DNA from: VRUE01 sp963728365
GTDB taxonomy: Bacteria > Actinomycetota > Thermoleophilia > Solirubrobacterales > 70-9
Direction: 5' to 3'
Length of the DNA: 64,000 nt
Assembly (NCBI GenBank): GCA_963728365.1
Contig: CAVSJI010000002.1
Coordinates: 145,721 to 209,720 of the forward strand
Shown: positions 42,659 to 51,505 of the stretch, one piece after another
How the letters are laid out: the number at the start of each line of letters is the position of its first letter
Numbering within the stretch: the stretch's first letter is position 1
Notes under the pieces: model-generated
Told to the model about the DNA's origin: nothing
Database searches by the model: none
The model's input: only the letters and a program-made list of their open reading frames with translations
Position numbers and translations under genes: made by a program

Positions 42659-44239
42659 CTACTTGGGCAGGCCTGCGATCACCTTCGCCGTTGCCAGATC
42701 TCCGTTCGTTCCGGAGCCGATCGCGACGTAGGTGATCTTCTTCAGGTAGGGCACCGCTTCCCAGAGGTCCTTCTGCGAGCGCGGGACGAGCGCTTCGGCG
42801 AGCTTCGCGGCGGCCGAGCCGTCGACGTAGCCGCTGATCGGGGTCTGGCCCAGGGCGGCGAGCGCTTCCTTGTAGCCGGCGGTGCCCGAGAGGGTCGGGC
42901 CGGAACCGGCATCGAGGCCGTTGAGCGCCGCGGGCAGGCCGTAGCCGACGGCGACCCGGTTGCCCTTGCCGACGACGACGACCGCCTTGAGGGCCGGTTC
43001 GAGGTTGTGGATCGAGAAGCCGCTCGCCTTGCCGCTGACCACGGTGACCCCGGACACGTCGGCGCCGCGCAGCAGCGCCCCGAGGCCGGCGACCGCTTCC
43101 GCCGCTTCGTCGTTCTTCGCCGTCATCACCAGAGCCGCTCCCGCATCGGCTTTGGCACTGCCTTCGACGAAGAGCGCCGCTTCGCCGAGCGAGGCCGCGA
43201 GCTTGTCGACGTCGACGCCGGCCTTGCTCAGCGTTGCCTTCAGCTCGCCCGGCTTGAGGTTCGGCGGGGCGCCGTTCTCGTCGAGATTGTCGACCGCCTC
43301 TTCGAGCTGCTCGGCGAAGCCGGTCAGGGCGAAGGCGGCGTCAGCGTCCGCCGGGAGCGAGCCGAGCAGCTTCGAGGCCTCGCCTTCAGGCGGCTTCTGG
43401 CCGAGGTCGCCGCTCGCGTCGATCTGAACCTGGTCGGCACCGGGGATCACACTGGCGATCGCCGTCGCTTTGCCCGCCTCGACCCCGGAGCCTTCGAGCG
43501 CCGCCCGCAGCTGCGGGTCGACGCCTTCTCCCGACTGCGTGGCGATCGCGCCGACGTCTACGTAAACGTCGGCGAGGCTGCCGGGGGAGGCATTGGCAAA
43601 GGCGTCGCTGAAGCGTGCTTCGTCGGCCAGCGATTTCCCTTCGTCGGCATCGACCGCTGCCTTGAATTCCTTTTCCCCGCCGGTCAGCAGCGCCCATTCG
43701 CCGACCACGCCAAGCGCCTTGCCCTGCGCTCCACCGACCTCGAACTTGTTTCCCTTGTAGGTGGCGGATTTGTACGGCTTGCTGCTCTGGCCGGTGCGCT
43801 TGTCGATGAAGCGCTGAGCTTCCTGCGGCTTGCTCGCCTGGATCGCGATAACCGGTTCGGAGAGCCCGCCTTCGCCTTCGACGCGGGCGAAGGAGACAGC
43901 GGCGGTCCTGCCCAGCCAGGGTTCGACTTCGCCGGCGAAATCGACCGGCTCGCCTTCTTCCCCGGCGGCGGTTTCCAGCTTGGAGACGATGAACCTAGCC
44001 AGGTCTTCGCTTCCCGTGAGCTTCCTGACCGCTGCGTCGGCATCGGCCTTCAGCTCTCCGCTTGGCTGCAGGTCCGCCTGCACGTAGACGACCGAGCCCG
44101 ACGTGGCGAAGCCCGCCGCGTCAGCGGTTGCCGACCCGCCGCCACCGCCACCGCCGCCGCCGCTCCCTCCACCGCAGCCGGCGATCAGGGCCAGCGCACC
44201 GACCACAAAGGCCGCAATAGTCAAATTCTTCACGTGCAT
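42659..44239 (-). CDS. DUF3352 family lipoprotein
   Basis: 526 aa. Signal peptide with lipobox LIAGC, then a glycine tract (GGGSGGGGGGGGG) as a linker from the membrane, and a long extracellular domain with repeated patterns such as AAVSFARVEG, LLGSLPADADAAFAL, GYVDGSAAAKLAEAL. These match DUF3352, known from actinobacteria and cyanobacteria but of unknown function. It sits between glmS and acpS, so a cell-envelope role is plausible. Confidence 0.82.
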   Translation of the reverse strand: MHVKNLTIAAFVVGALALIAGCGGGSGGGGGGGGGSATADAAGFATSGSVVYVQADLQPSGELKADADAAVRKLTGSEDLARFIVSKLETAAGEEGEPVDFAGEVEPWLGRTAAVSFARVEGEGGLSEPVIAIQASKPQEAQRFIDKRTGQSSKPYKSATYKGNKFEVGGAQGKALGVVGEWALLTGGEKEFKAAVDADEGKSLADEARFSDAFANASPGSLADVYVDVGAIATQSGEGVDPQLRAALEGSGVEAGKATAIASVIPGADQVQIDASGDLGQKPPEGEASKLLGSLPADADAAFALTGFAEQLEEAVDNLDENGAPPNLKPGELKATLSKAGVDVDKLAASLGEAALFVEGSAKADAGAALVMTAKNDEAAEAVAGLGALLRGADVSGVTVVSGKASGFSIHNLEPALKAVVVVGKGNRVAVGYGLPAALNGLDAGSGPTLSGTAGYKEALAALGQTPISGYVDGSAAAKLAEALVPRSQKDLWEAVPYLKKITYVAIGSGTNGDLATAKVIAGLPK

Positions 44240-44267
44240 CTGCGCGAAGAGGGTAGCGGAAACGCAG

Positions 44268-46127
44268 CTACTCGACCGTTACGGTCTTTGCGAGGTTCCG
44301 CGGCTGGTCGACGTTGAGCCCGCGGGCGCGGGCGATGTCGTAGGCGAGCAGCTGCAGGGGGAGGATCGCGACGATCGGCTGCAGGATCCAGTCCGTGCGG
44401 GCGACCTCGATCGACTCGTCGGCAACCTGCGCCGCCCGCTCGTCGCCCTCGGTGGCGATCGCGATAGTAGCCGCGCCGCGAGCGCGCACCTCTTCGACGT
44501 TGGAGAGCACCTTCTCCAACACCGGGCTCTCGGTCGCCACGCAGATCACCGGCGTCGACTCGTCGAGCAGGGCGATCGGGCCGTGCTTCATCTCGCCGGC
44601 CGCGTAGGCGTCGGTCGGGATGTAGGAGATCTCCTTCAGCTTCAGCGCGCCCTCGAGGCAGACCGGCAGGCCGATGTGACGACCGAGGTAGAGGAAGAAC
44701 TCGCGCTCGTGCCAGAAGGCGGAGACCTCGCGGGTGCGCTCCTCGCAGGCGGCGAGGGTCGTCTCGATCTTCGAGGGGATCGCCTTCAGCTCGGCGACCA
44801 GCTCGCGCAGGCGCTCGGCCGGCAGCGTGCCGCGCAGCTCCGCCAGGCGCAGGCCGAGCAGGTACATCGCCGCCACCTGGGCGACGAAGGTCTTGGTCGC
44901 GGCGACGCTCACCTCGGGCCCGGCCCGCGTGTAGAGCACGGTGTCGGCATCGCGAGTCGCCTGGCTGCCCATCACGTTGGTCACCGCCAGCACCTTCGCC
45001 CCGTTCTCGCGGGCGAGGCGCATCGCGGCCAGCGTGTCGGCGGTCTCGCCGGACTGGGTGATGCCGATCACCAGGTCGTCCTCGCCGATCACCGGGTTGC
45101 GGTAGCGGTACTCGGAGGCGACGTCCATCTCGACCGGCACCCGCGCCCACTCCTCGATCGCGTAGCGGCCCACCAGGCCGGCGTGGTAGGAGGTGCCGCA
45201 GGCGACGATCACGATCCGCCGCAGGCCGCGCAGGAAGGCGTCGTCGAGCTCGAGTTCGGAGAGATCGACGCCCTCCTCGCCCGGCAGCCGGTCGGCGATC
45301 GTCTCAGCGACAGCATCGGCCTGTTCGTGGATCTCCTTCAGCATGAAGGTCTCGTAGCCGCCCTTCTCGGCCGCCGCCTCGTCCCAGGAGACGGTCTCCG
45401 CTGCGCGCTCGACCGGCGCGCCGGCGGCGTCGGTGATCGCCACCCCGGCCGGATCGATCGTGACGATCTCGTCGTTCTCGATCGCCACCGCCTCGCGCGT
45501 CTCGGCGAGGAAGGCGGGGATCGCCGAGGCGAGGAAGGTCTCCCGGGCGCCGACACCGGCGACCAGCGGACACTCGCGCCGCGCCCCGACCAGGCGGCCG
45601 GGCTCGTCGGCGTGCATCGCGACGAAGGCGTAGTGGCCGCGCAGCTCGGCGAAGGAGGCGCGCACCGCGGCGGTCAGGTCGCCGTCGTAGTTGCGCTCGA
45701 TCAGGTGGGCGACGATCTCGGCATCGGTCTCCGAGCTGAAGCCGTGACCCTGCTCGGCCAGCTCGCGGCGCAGCTCGGCGTGGTTCTCGACGATCCCGTT
45801 GAGAACGATGTGGATGCGGTCGCTGCAGTCGCCGTGCGGGTGGGCGTTCTCCTCGGTGACCCGGCCGTGCGTCGCCCAGCGGGTGTGGGCGACGCCGGTG
45901 GTCGCCACCGGCGCGGCGACCGCGACGCCGCCGCCGTTCTCAGCCTGCTCGGCGACGGCGGCGCGCAGGTTCTCGAGGTTGCCGACGGCGCGCACGTTCT
46001 CGATCCGGCCGTCCTCGATCACCGAGACGCCGGCCGAGTCATAGCCGCGGTACTCGAGCTTCTCCAGCCCCGCGACCAAGAGGTCGAGGCAGGGGCGCTC
46101 ACCGACGTATCCGACGATTCCGCACAT
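44268..46127 (-). CDS. glmS: Glutamine-fructose-6-phosphate aminotransferase (isomerizing)
   Basis: 619 aa from the ATG giving MCGIVGYVG, so that Cys2 becomes the N-terminal nucleophile of the glutaminase domain; an in-frame start 75 bases upstream is excluded for that reason. Two SIS domains follow (GTSYHAGLVGRY, TQSGETADTLAAM; LGRHIGLPVCLEGALKLKEISY) and the C-terminal LAKTVTVE. It makes glucosamine-6-phosphate for peptidoglycan, the substrate of GlmM encoded 32 bases upstream. Confidence 0.97.
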   Translation of the reverse strand: MCGIVGYVGERPCLDLLVAGLEKLEYRGYDSAGVSVIEDGRIENVRAVGNLENLRAAVAEQAENGGGVAVAAPVATTGVAHTRWATHGRVTEENAHPHGDCSDRIHIVLNGIVENHAELRRELAEQGHGFSSETDAEIVAHLIERNYDGDLTAAVRASFAELRGHYAFVAMHADEPGRLVGARRECPLVAGVGARETFLASAIPAFLAETREAVAIENDEIVTIDPAGVAITDAAGAPVERAAETVSWDEAAAEKGGYETFMLKEIHEQADAVAETIADRLPGEEGVDLSELELDDAFLRGLRRIVIVACGTSYHAGLVGRYAIEEWARVPVEMDVASEYRYRNPVIGEDDLVIGITQSGETADTLAAMRLARENGAKVLAVTNVMGSQATRDADTVLYTRAGPEVSVAATKTFVAQVAAMYLLGLRLAELRGTLPAERLRELVAELKAIPSKIETTLAACEERTREVSAFWHEREFFLYLGRHIGLPVCLEGALKLKEISYIPTDAYAAGEMKHGPIALLDESTPVICVATESPVLEKVLSNVEEVRARGAATIAIATEGDERAAQVADESIEVARTDWILQPIVAILPLQLLAYDIARARGLNVDQPRNLAKTVTVE

Positions 46128-46159
46128 TGGGAGGCGATTAAGGGTAGAGACCCGGAGAC

Positions 46160-47473
46160 TCAGGTCAGCTCTTTGCGGACGAGCGTGACAAGACGCTCGC
46201 AAACGGCGTTTGCCTCCCCGGCGCTCGGCGCCTCGACCATCACCCGGACCAGGGGCTCGGTTCCGGAGGGGCGCAGCAGCACCCGGCCGCGGCCCTCGAG
46301 CGCGGCGCTCTCCCTGTCAACCGCCTCCCAGACCGCCGCGGCGCCGGCGATCGCCTCGCGCTCGGCGACCTCGACGTTGACCAGCACCTGAGGCAGCTTC
46401 TCCATCGGGGTCACATCCGCCAGCCGGCGATCGCCGAGCTCGCGCATCGTCGCCAGAGCGGCGGCGATCCCGTCCCCGGTGGCGGCGAAGCGGGTGTCGA
46501 TGATGTGACCCGACTGCTCGCCACCGAGCCGCCAGCCGCGCTCGCGCAGCTCGTCGAGCACGTAGCGGTCGCCGACCTGGGCGACGGCGACCTCGATCGC
46601 GTCCTCCTCCATCGCCCGGTGGAAGCCGTAGTTGCTCATCACGGTGACGGCGACGCCGCCCTCGAGCTCGCCGCGGGCGGCCATGCCACGGGCGGCGAGC
46701 GCGATCAGCTCGTCGCCGTCGTGCGTGCGGCCCTCGCCGTCGACGGCCAGCACCCGGTCGCCATCGCCGTCGAAGGCGAAGCCGATCGTCGCCCCCGAGC
46801 CGGCGATCTCGGCGGCGATCCGCTCGAGGTGGGTCGAGCCGCAGCCCTCGTTGATGTTGCGCCCGTCGGGCTCGGCGCCGATCGCCTCGACCGTCGCGCC
46901 GAGCCGTTCGAAGATCGCCGGCGCGGCGCGGAAGGTGGCGCCGTTGGCGCAGTCGAGCAGCACGGCGCGGCCGCTGAGGTCGAGCGCGAAGGCCGACTCG
47001 AGCGCCCGCAGGTAGTCCTCGAGGCCGCCGTTCAGCTCACGCACCCGGCCCGGCTCGGCCGCCGGAGCCCGCGCCTCGATCAGCGCCTCGATCGCGGCCT
47101 CGGCCTCGTCGTCGAGCTTCGTCCCCTGCGCCGAGAAGAACTTGATCCCGTTGTCGCCATAGGGATTGTGGGAGGCGGAGACGACCGCGGCGAGGTCGAG
47201 GCCGAGGCGCTTGACCAGCACGGCGGCGGCCGGCGTCGGCAGCACCCCGCCGAGCAGCGCGTCGCCCCCCGCGGCGGCGATCCCGGCCGCCAGCGCCGCC
47301 TCCAGCATCGGCCCCGACTCGCGCGTGTCGCGCACGATCAGGACCTGCGGACGCTGCGCCTCGAGCGAGGCGGTCGCCGCACGACCGAGGGTCGTCGCCA
47401 ACTCCGCGGTGAGGAAGGTTCCCGCCGCCCCCCGGACCCCGTCGGTTCCGAAGAGCTTGCGCCCCGTGGTCAA
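46160..47473 (-). CDS. glmM: Phosphoglucosamine mutase
   Basis: 437 aa from a TTG with AGGAGC in front. KLFGTDGVRG at the N-terminus, phosphoserine loop VVSASHNPYGDNGIK, metal loop FAFDGDGDR (D.D.D) and GGEQSGHII sugar loop, then RPSGTEPLVRVM binding phosphate. It converts glucosamine-6-phosphate to the 1-phosphate. Directly follows rpsI, as in most actinobacteria. Confidence 0.97.
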   Translation of the reverse strand: MTTGRKLFGTDGVRGAAGTFLTAELATTLGRAATASLEAQRPQVLIVRDTRESGPMLEAALAAGIAAAGGDALLGGVLPTPAAAVLVKRLGLDLAAVVSASHNPYGDNGIKFFSAQGTKLDDEAEAAIEALIEARAPAAEPGRVRELNGGLEDYLRALESAFALDLSGRAVLLDCANGATFRAAPAIFERLGATVEAIGAEPDGRNINEGCGSTHLERIAAEIAGSGATIGFAFDGDGDRVLAVDGEGRTHDGDELIALAARGMAARGELEGGVAVTVMSNYGFHRAMEEDAIEVAVAQVGDRYVLDELRERGWRLGGEQSGHIIDTRFAATGDGIAAALATMRELGDRRLADVTPMEKLPQVLVNVEVAEREAIAGAAAVWEAVDRESAALEGRGRVLLRPSGTEPLVRVMVEAPSAGEANAVCERLVTLVRKELT

Positions 47474-47483
47474 ATCGAAGCTC

Positions 47484-48362
47484 CTAACGCTTGCTGAACT
47501 GAGGCCGCTTGCGCGCCTTCTTGAGCCCCGCCTTGCGGCGCTCCTTGGCGCGCGCGTCGCGAGTCAGGAAGCCGCGCCGCTTGAGCTCGCCGCGCAGCTC
47601 GGCGTCGACCTCGGTCAGGGCCCGGGCTACTCCGTGGCGCACAGCGCCGGCCTGGCCGCTGATGCCGCCGCCGTGGACGCGCACCCGCACGTCGACGCTG
47701 CCGTCATAGCCGGTGATCGTCAGCGGCTGGCGGGCCATCGTCCGGTGCAGGGGACGGGGAAAGAACTCGTCGAGCTCGCGCTCGTTGATCGTGAACTTGC
47801 CGCTGCCCGGCAGCAGGGTGACGCGGGCGATCGAGGTCTTGCGCTTGCCGGTGGCGAGATAGCGGGCGTCGCCCTCCATCTTGGCCGGGGCACGGCTCGC
47901 GGCGGCGGGCTCCTCCTCGGCCTCGGCGGTCAGCGCGGCCTCTTTCTGGGCACGCTCTTCCTCTTCGGCTTCCAGCCGGGCCTGCTCCTCGGCGCTCAGC
48001 GGCCGCTCCTCCGGCTCAACCGCGATCGGCTCCAGGTCAGCCCCCGGAATCACATCCTTCTTCTTCTCCTCCGGCTCCTCGGACTTCTTCTCCGGCTCGG
48101 GCTCGGAAGCTTCCTCCTCACCAGACTCGTCCTCTGACGCCGCCTGCGCCTCCTCGGCGGCGTCTCCTTCGGCCACGACGCTCTCGTCGGCGGCCTCAGA
48201 CGCCTCTGCCGCGGGTGGCGTGGAGGACGACTCCTCGCCCGGAGCGTCGTCCCGCGAGGACGAGGAGTCGTCCTCCGCGACAGGACCCGCGGCCTGGGAG
48301 TCCTGTCCCTCGGCCACGTCGTCCTGCTGAGTGCCTTCGTTGTCCTGCGGCTCGTCGATCAA
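47484..48362 (-). CDS. rpsI: Ribosomal protein S9 with a ~160-residue acidic N-terminal extension
   Basis: 292 aa, more than twice the usual length. Residues ~164-292 are a complete S9: RYLATGKRKTSIARVTL, FFPRPLHR, VRVHGGGISGQAGAVRHG, RDARAKERRKAGLKKARKRPQFSKR. Residues 1-163 are low-complexity and acidic (Glu/Asp/Ala/Ser-rich, e.g. EDESGEEEASEPEPEKK). The start is fixed by the ATGA overlap with rplM, and no internal start with a ribosome site stands out before the S9 core. A perfect 16-bp palindrome lies in the extension. Confidence 0.95.
   Translation of the reverse strand: MIDEPQDNEGTQQDDVAEGQDSQAAGPVAEDDSSSSRDDAPGEESSSTPPAAEASEAADESVVAEGDAAEEAQAASEDESGEEEASEPEPEKKSEEPEEKKKDVIPGADLEPIAVEPEERPLSAEEQARLEAEEEERAQKEAALTAEAEEEPAAASRAPAKMEGDARYLATGKRKTSIARVTLLPGSGKFTINERELDEFFPRPLHRTMARQPLTITGYDGSVDVRVRVHGGGISGQAGAVRHGVARALTEVDAELRGELKRRGFLTRDARAKERRKAGLKKARKRPQFSKR
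48222..48276. repeat. Perfect 16-bp palindrome inside the rpsI extension
   Basis: Arms GGAGGACGACTCCTCG (48222-48237) and its exact complement (48261-48276) with a 23-base loop. It encodes Ser/Asp/Glu-rich residues (EDDSSSSRDD...) near the S9 N-terminus. Some of the symmetry may come from runs of Glu/Asp versus Ser codons, but exactness over 16 bases is notable. Confidence 0.6.
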
Positions 48363-48793
48363 GTCTGGATCTCCATCGGTTTGGGCTGCTGCGCCTCATG
48401 CGGGTGGTCGGGGCCGGCGTAGACCTTCAGCTTGGTCAGCTGCTGGCGGGCCAGCCGGTTGCGCGGGAGCATGCCCTTGACCGCCTTGCGGATGACCTCC
48501 TCGGGACGGCGCTCGAGCATCTCGGCCAGCGTCCGCGACTTGATCCCGCCGGGATAGCCGCTGTGGCGCCAGTAGCGCTTCTGGTTGAGCTTGTCCCCGG
48601 TGACGCGGATCTTCTCGGCGTTGACGACGACGATGAAGTCGCCGGTGTCGATGTGGGGCGTGTACTCCGGCTTGCGCTTGCCGCGCAGGGCGTCGGCGAT
48701 GCGGGTCGCCAGCCGGCCAAGGGTCTGACCCTCGGCGTCGACGACGTACCAGTCGCGCTGGCGGTCGGCGGGTGTGGCGACATAGGTCTTCAT
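48359..48793 (-). CDS. rplM: Ribosomal protein L13
   Basis: 144 aa from the ATG at MKTYVATPADRQRDW; the frame stays open upstream through a structured repeat, which I do not count as coding. Motifs: WYVVDAEGQTLGRLATRIADALRGK, HIDTGDFIVVVNAEKIRVTG, YWRHSGYPGGIKSRT, MLPRNRLARQQLTKLKVYAGPDHPHEAQQP. No Shine-Dalgarno is seen before the ATG. It begins the rplM-rpsI-glmM operon; structured element copy B lies 65 bases upstream in the sense direction. Confidence 0.97.
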   Translation of the reverse strand: MKTYVATPADRQRDWYVVDAEGQTLGRLATRIADALRGKRKPEYTPHIDTGDFIVVVNAEKIRVTGDKLNQKRYWRHSGYPGGIKSRTLAEMLERRPEEVIRKAVKGMLPRNRLARQQLTKLKVYAGPDHPHEAQQPKPMEIQT

Positions 48794-48857
48794 CAGAGAA
48801 AAGCCGCGGGCGGCGCCCAGCGGCCCCGGGATGATAGCCACCTGACGAAGTTTGGGG

Positions 48858-48975
48858 TGAGGTCCGTCCCGGCGGGGGTTCCGCTTAACTTTTCGGATGG
48901 AGAGGCTGGGGCTTTCGCCTCTGGCCTCACGACCGAAAAGTACAAGACGCTCCACCCCTGCCGGGACGGACCTCA
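48858..48975 (-). repeat. Structured element, copy B
   Basis: On the minus strand the outer stem is 22 pairs with one mismatch (TGAGGTCCGTCCCGGC.. and its partner), then the invariant internal loop GGAGCGTCTTGT / TAAGCGGA, second stem ACTTTTCGG/CCGAAAAGT and an apical hairpin closed by GGC-GAAA-GCC. Copy A has GGAA in that GNRA tetraloop and other base-pair changes in the same helix. It ends on the stop codon of the membrane-protein gene and points toward rplM. Confidence 0.88.
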
Positions 48976-49770
48976 TTCGCGACTCCTCCAGGTCACCAGC
49001 GCGAGGGCCGCTGCTACTGGCACGGTAGCCGGAAGCTCGTCCACAGCAAAGAACAGCAGGTCGAACCCCAACGCCAGCAGGACCACAAGCGCGGCGGCAA
49101 CCCGCTGCCGACGGGCCGATTTCCCTCTATATAGGGACATATTCGTCCCGTCGACGGCGAGGAGGCAGCCGACCACCCCGGCTATGAAGAGGTCGCCGAA
49201 GCCCATTACGGCGGAGCCGAAGTGGACGGTTTGGAGGGCTGGGAGGCCGGCCGCTGGGGCGGCGGCGTTGAGGACGGCGTTGGGGCCCTGGAGAAGGTCG
49301 GCGCTGACGTAGACGGTGTCGAGCGCGGCCATCGCATAGACACCAACCCGCACCCACCGCCCCGACACCGCCGAGACAAGCAACCACCCAAGGCTCACGC
49401 AAGCCAACCCCGTAAGCGCAGTAGCCGCCGCCTCCCCTGCCAGAGAGTTTGGCGTCGCCCAGGCAAGCGCAAACAGCGGAACCGCCCACCACGCCCAGAC
49501 CCGGTGCCCGCCCCGTATGAGCGTCCCGAGGGCAAGAGCCGCCAACGGGGGGACGGCCACCAGCGCCAGGTAGGTGAGCCAGGTCGCCGCGTCGGAGCTC
49601 AGTTCGATCACCGCCACGACAAAGACGATCGACCCAGCCGGAATCAACGCCCACCACCTCCCGCCCAACCGTGCAAGCGCCGTGGGCAGAGACCGCGAAA
49701 CCGGCAACGCCACCAACCCCGCCTGCACCACCCCTAGCACCGCAATAGAGATTGAGAACGGCAAGGTCAT
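48973..49770 (-). CDS. Multi-pass membrane protein flanked by inverted structured elements
   Basis: 265 aa with about eight hydrophobic helices, e.g. SIAVLGVVQAGLVALPV, LIPAGSIVFVVAVIEL, VWAWWAVPLFALAWA, FGDLFIAGVVGCLLAV and the last near VVLLALGFDLLFFAV. An aqueous SLYRGKSARRQR loop precedes the last two helices. No family recognised; it could be a permease-like or sensor protein. It lies between guaA and rplM with copy B at its 3' end and copy C just upstream of its start, in opposite orientations. Confidence 0.7.
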   Translation of the reverse strand: MTLPFSISIAVLGVVQAGLVALPVSRSLPTALARLGGRWWALIPAGSIVFVVAVIELSSDAATWLTYLALVAVPPLAALALGTLIRGGHRVWAWWAVPLFALAWATPNSLAGEAAATALTGLACVSLGWLLVSAVSGRWVRVGVYAMAALDTVYVSADLLQGPNAVLNAAAPAAGLPALQTVHFGSAVMGFGDLFIAGVVGCLLAVDGTNMSLYRGKSARRQRVAAALVVLLALGFDLLFFAVDELPATVPVAAALALVTWRSRE

Positions 49771-49798
49771 GGGTGGCCTCGAGCCCTCGTCGGCCGGT

Positions 49799-49902
49799 CT
49801 GGGTAGGGGTGGAGCGTCTTGTACTTTTTCGTCGGGTGCAGCGGGCGCCAGCCCGTTTCCGTCACACCGAAAAAGTTAAGCGGAACCCCTACCCGGCCAG
49901 GC
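49799..49902 (+). repeat. Structured element, copy C
   Basis: Outer stem GGGTAGGGGT/ACCCCTACCC, identical internal-loop strands GGAGCGTCTTGT and TAAGCGGA, second stem ACTTTTTCG/CGAAAAAGT and an apical hairpin CGGGC-GCCA-GCCCG with a different sequence. Compared with copies A and B both stems changed on both sides so that pairing is kept, while the internal loop did not change. Confidence 0.88.
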
Positions 49903-49918
49903 CCCCACGACCCGGGCC

Positions 49919-51505
49919 CTACTCCCACTCGATCGTCGCCGGCGGCTTCGACGAGATGTCGAGCGCGACGCGATTCACTTCGGGAATCTCGTTGATGATC
50001 CGGCTGGAGACTTTCTCGAGCAGGTCATATGGGAGGCGGGCCCAATCGGCGGTCATCGCGTCGTCGGAGGTGACGGCGCGGATCACGATCGGGTAGGCGT
50101 AGGTGCGGCCGTCGCCCTGGACGCCGACCGAGCGGACGACGGGCAGCACGCAGAAGGACTGCCAGAGCTGGCGGTAGAGGTCGGCGGCGCGGATCTCCTC
50201 TTGGAGGATCGCGTCGGCGGCGCGCAGGATGTCGAGCCGATCCTTGGTGACCTCGCCGCCGACGATGCGGATCCCCAGGCCGGGGCCCGGGAAGGGCTGG
50301 CGCCAGACCATCCGCTCGGGCATGCCGAGCTCGGCGCCGACCGCGCGCACCTCGTCCTTGAAGAGCATGCGCAGCGGCTCGACCAGATCGAACTGCAAAT
50401 CCTCGGGCAGGCCGCCGACGTTGTGGTGTGACTTGATCGTCGCTGCGTTGTCGCTGCCGCCCGACTCGATCACGTCCGAGTAGAGCGTGCCCTGTACCAG
50501 ATAGGCGGCGTCCTCGAGCTTCGCCGCCTCCTCCTCGAAGACGCGGATGAACTCCTCGCCGATGATCTTGCGCTTGCGCTCCGGCTCGTCGACCCCGGCC
50601 AGCTTCGCCAGGAAGCGCTGCTCGGCGTCGACGTGGACGAGCGGGATGCCGAAGCCCTCGAAGGCGGCGACCACCTGCTCGGCCTCGTTGAGCCGCATCA
50701 GGCCGTGGTCGACGAAGACGCAGGTCAGCTGCTCGCCGACCGCCCGGTGGACGAGCAGCGCCGCAACCGAAGAGTCGACGCCACCCGAGAGGCCGCAGAT
50801 CACCCGCCCCTCGCCGACCTGGGCGCGGATCCTCGCCACCTGCTCTTCGATCACCGACCGAGGCGACCACTCCTGCTCGCACCCCGCCACGTCGCGCAGG
50901 AACCGAGTCAGGATCTCGGTCCCATAAGGGGTGTGCACAACCTCGGGATGGAACTGGATCCCGTACAGCCCCCGCTCCGGGAACTCGCAGGCGGCCACCG
51001 GAGACCCCGGGCTCGAGGCCAGCGCCGTGAAGCCCTCCGGCGGCTCGAAGACCGCATCCCGATGGCTCATCCAGCAGTGCTGCTCCTCGGGCAACCCGCC
51101 GAGCAGCTTCCCGCCCCCGTCACGCAGAACCAGGTCCGTCCGCCCAAACTCCCCAGCCTCAGCCGCCTCCACCCTGCCCCCAAGCGCCTGAACCATCGCC
51201 TGCATCCCATAACAAATCCCCAGCATCGGAATGCCCAAATCGAGCAGCTCGGCCGGGAACTCGGGAGCTCCCTCCTCATACACAGACGCCGGCCCCCCGG
51301 AGAGCACCAGCCCCTTCGGTTCGCGCTCTCTCAGCTTCTCCAGGGGCGTAGTAGCCGGCAGAAGCTCCGCGAATACCCCGCACTCGCGAATCCGCCGCGC
51401 GATCAACTGCGAGTACTGCCCCCCGAAGTCGAGGACCAGCACCTCCTCAGTGGCCTGGGCCGACGCCTGGGTGGCGCCGGCCTCAGTCGTCGGCGACTCC
51501 AACAC
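49919..51505 (-). CDS. guaA: GMP synthase (glutamine-hydrolysing)
   Basis: 528 aa from GTG; a ~20-residue non-conserved lead precedes VLVLDFGGQYSQLIARRIRE. Glutaminase nucleophile in GICYGMQAM, with His in FHPEVVHT; ATP-pyrophosphatase loop GLSGGVDSSVAALL; C-terminal dimerisation domain ending DISSKPPATIEWE. It aminates XMP to GMP. Its start overlaps the end of guaB3 by 23 bases, so purine genes are coupled. Confidence 0.97.
   Translation of the reverse strand: MLESPTTEAGATQASAQATEEVLVLDFGGQYSQLIARRIRECGVFAELLPATTPLEKLREREPKGLVLSGGPASVYEEGAPEFPAELLDLGIPMLGICYGMQAMVQALGGRVEAAEAGEFGRTDLVLRDGGGKLLGGLPEEQHCWMSHRDAVFEPPEGFTALASSPGSPVAACEFPERGLYGIQFHPEVVHTPYGTEILTRFLRDVAGCEQEWSPRSVIEEQVARIRAQVGEGRVICGLSGGVDSSVAALLVHRAVGEQLTCVFVDHGLMRLNEAEQVVAAFEGFGIPLVHVDAEQRFLAKLAGVDEPERKRKIIGEEFIRVFEEEAAKLEDAAYLVQGTLYSDVIESGGSDNAATIKSHHNVGGLPEDLQFDLVEPLRMLFKDEVRAVGAELGMPERMVWRQPFPGPGLGIRIVGGEVTKDRLDILRAADAILQEEIRAADLYRQLWQSFCVLPVVRSVGVQGDGRTYAYPIVIRAVTSDDAMTADWARLPYDLLEKVSSRIINEIPEVNRVALDISSKPPATIEWE

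Noticed and set aside
48794..48976. N-terminal extension of L13 reading through structured element copy B
   Set aside because: The L13 start MKTYVA is universally conserved, and the extension is simply the repeat read in one frame; the same peptide (GVERLVLF...KVKRNP) appears wherever the element occurs.
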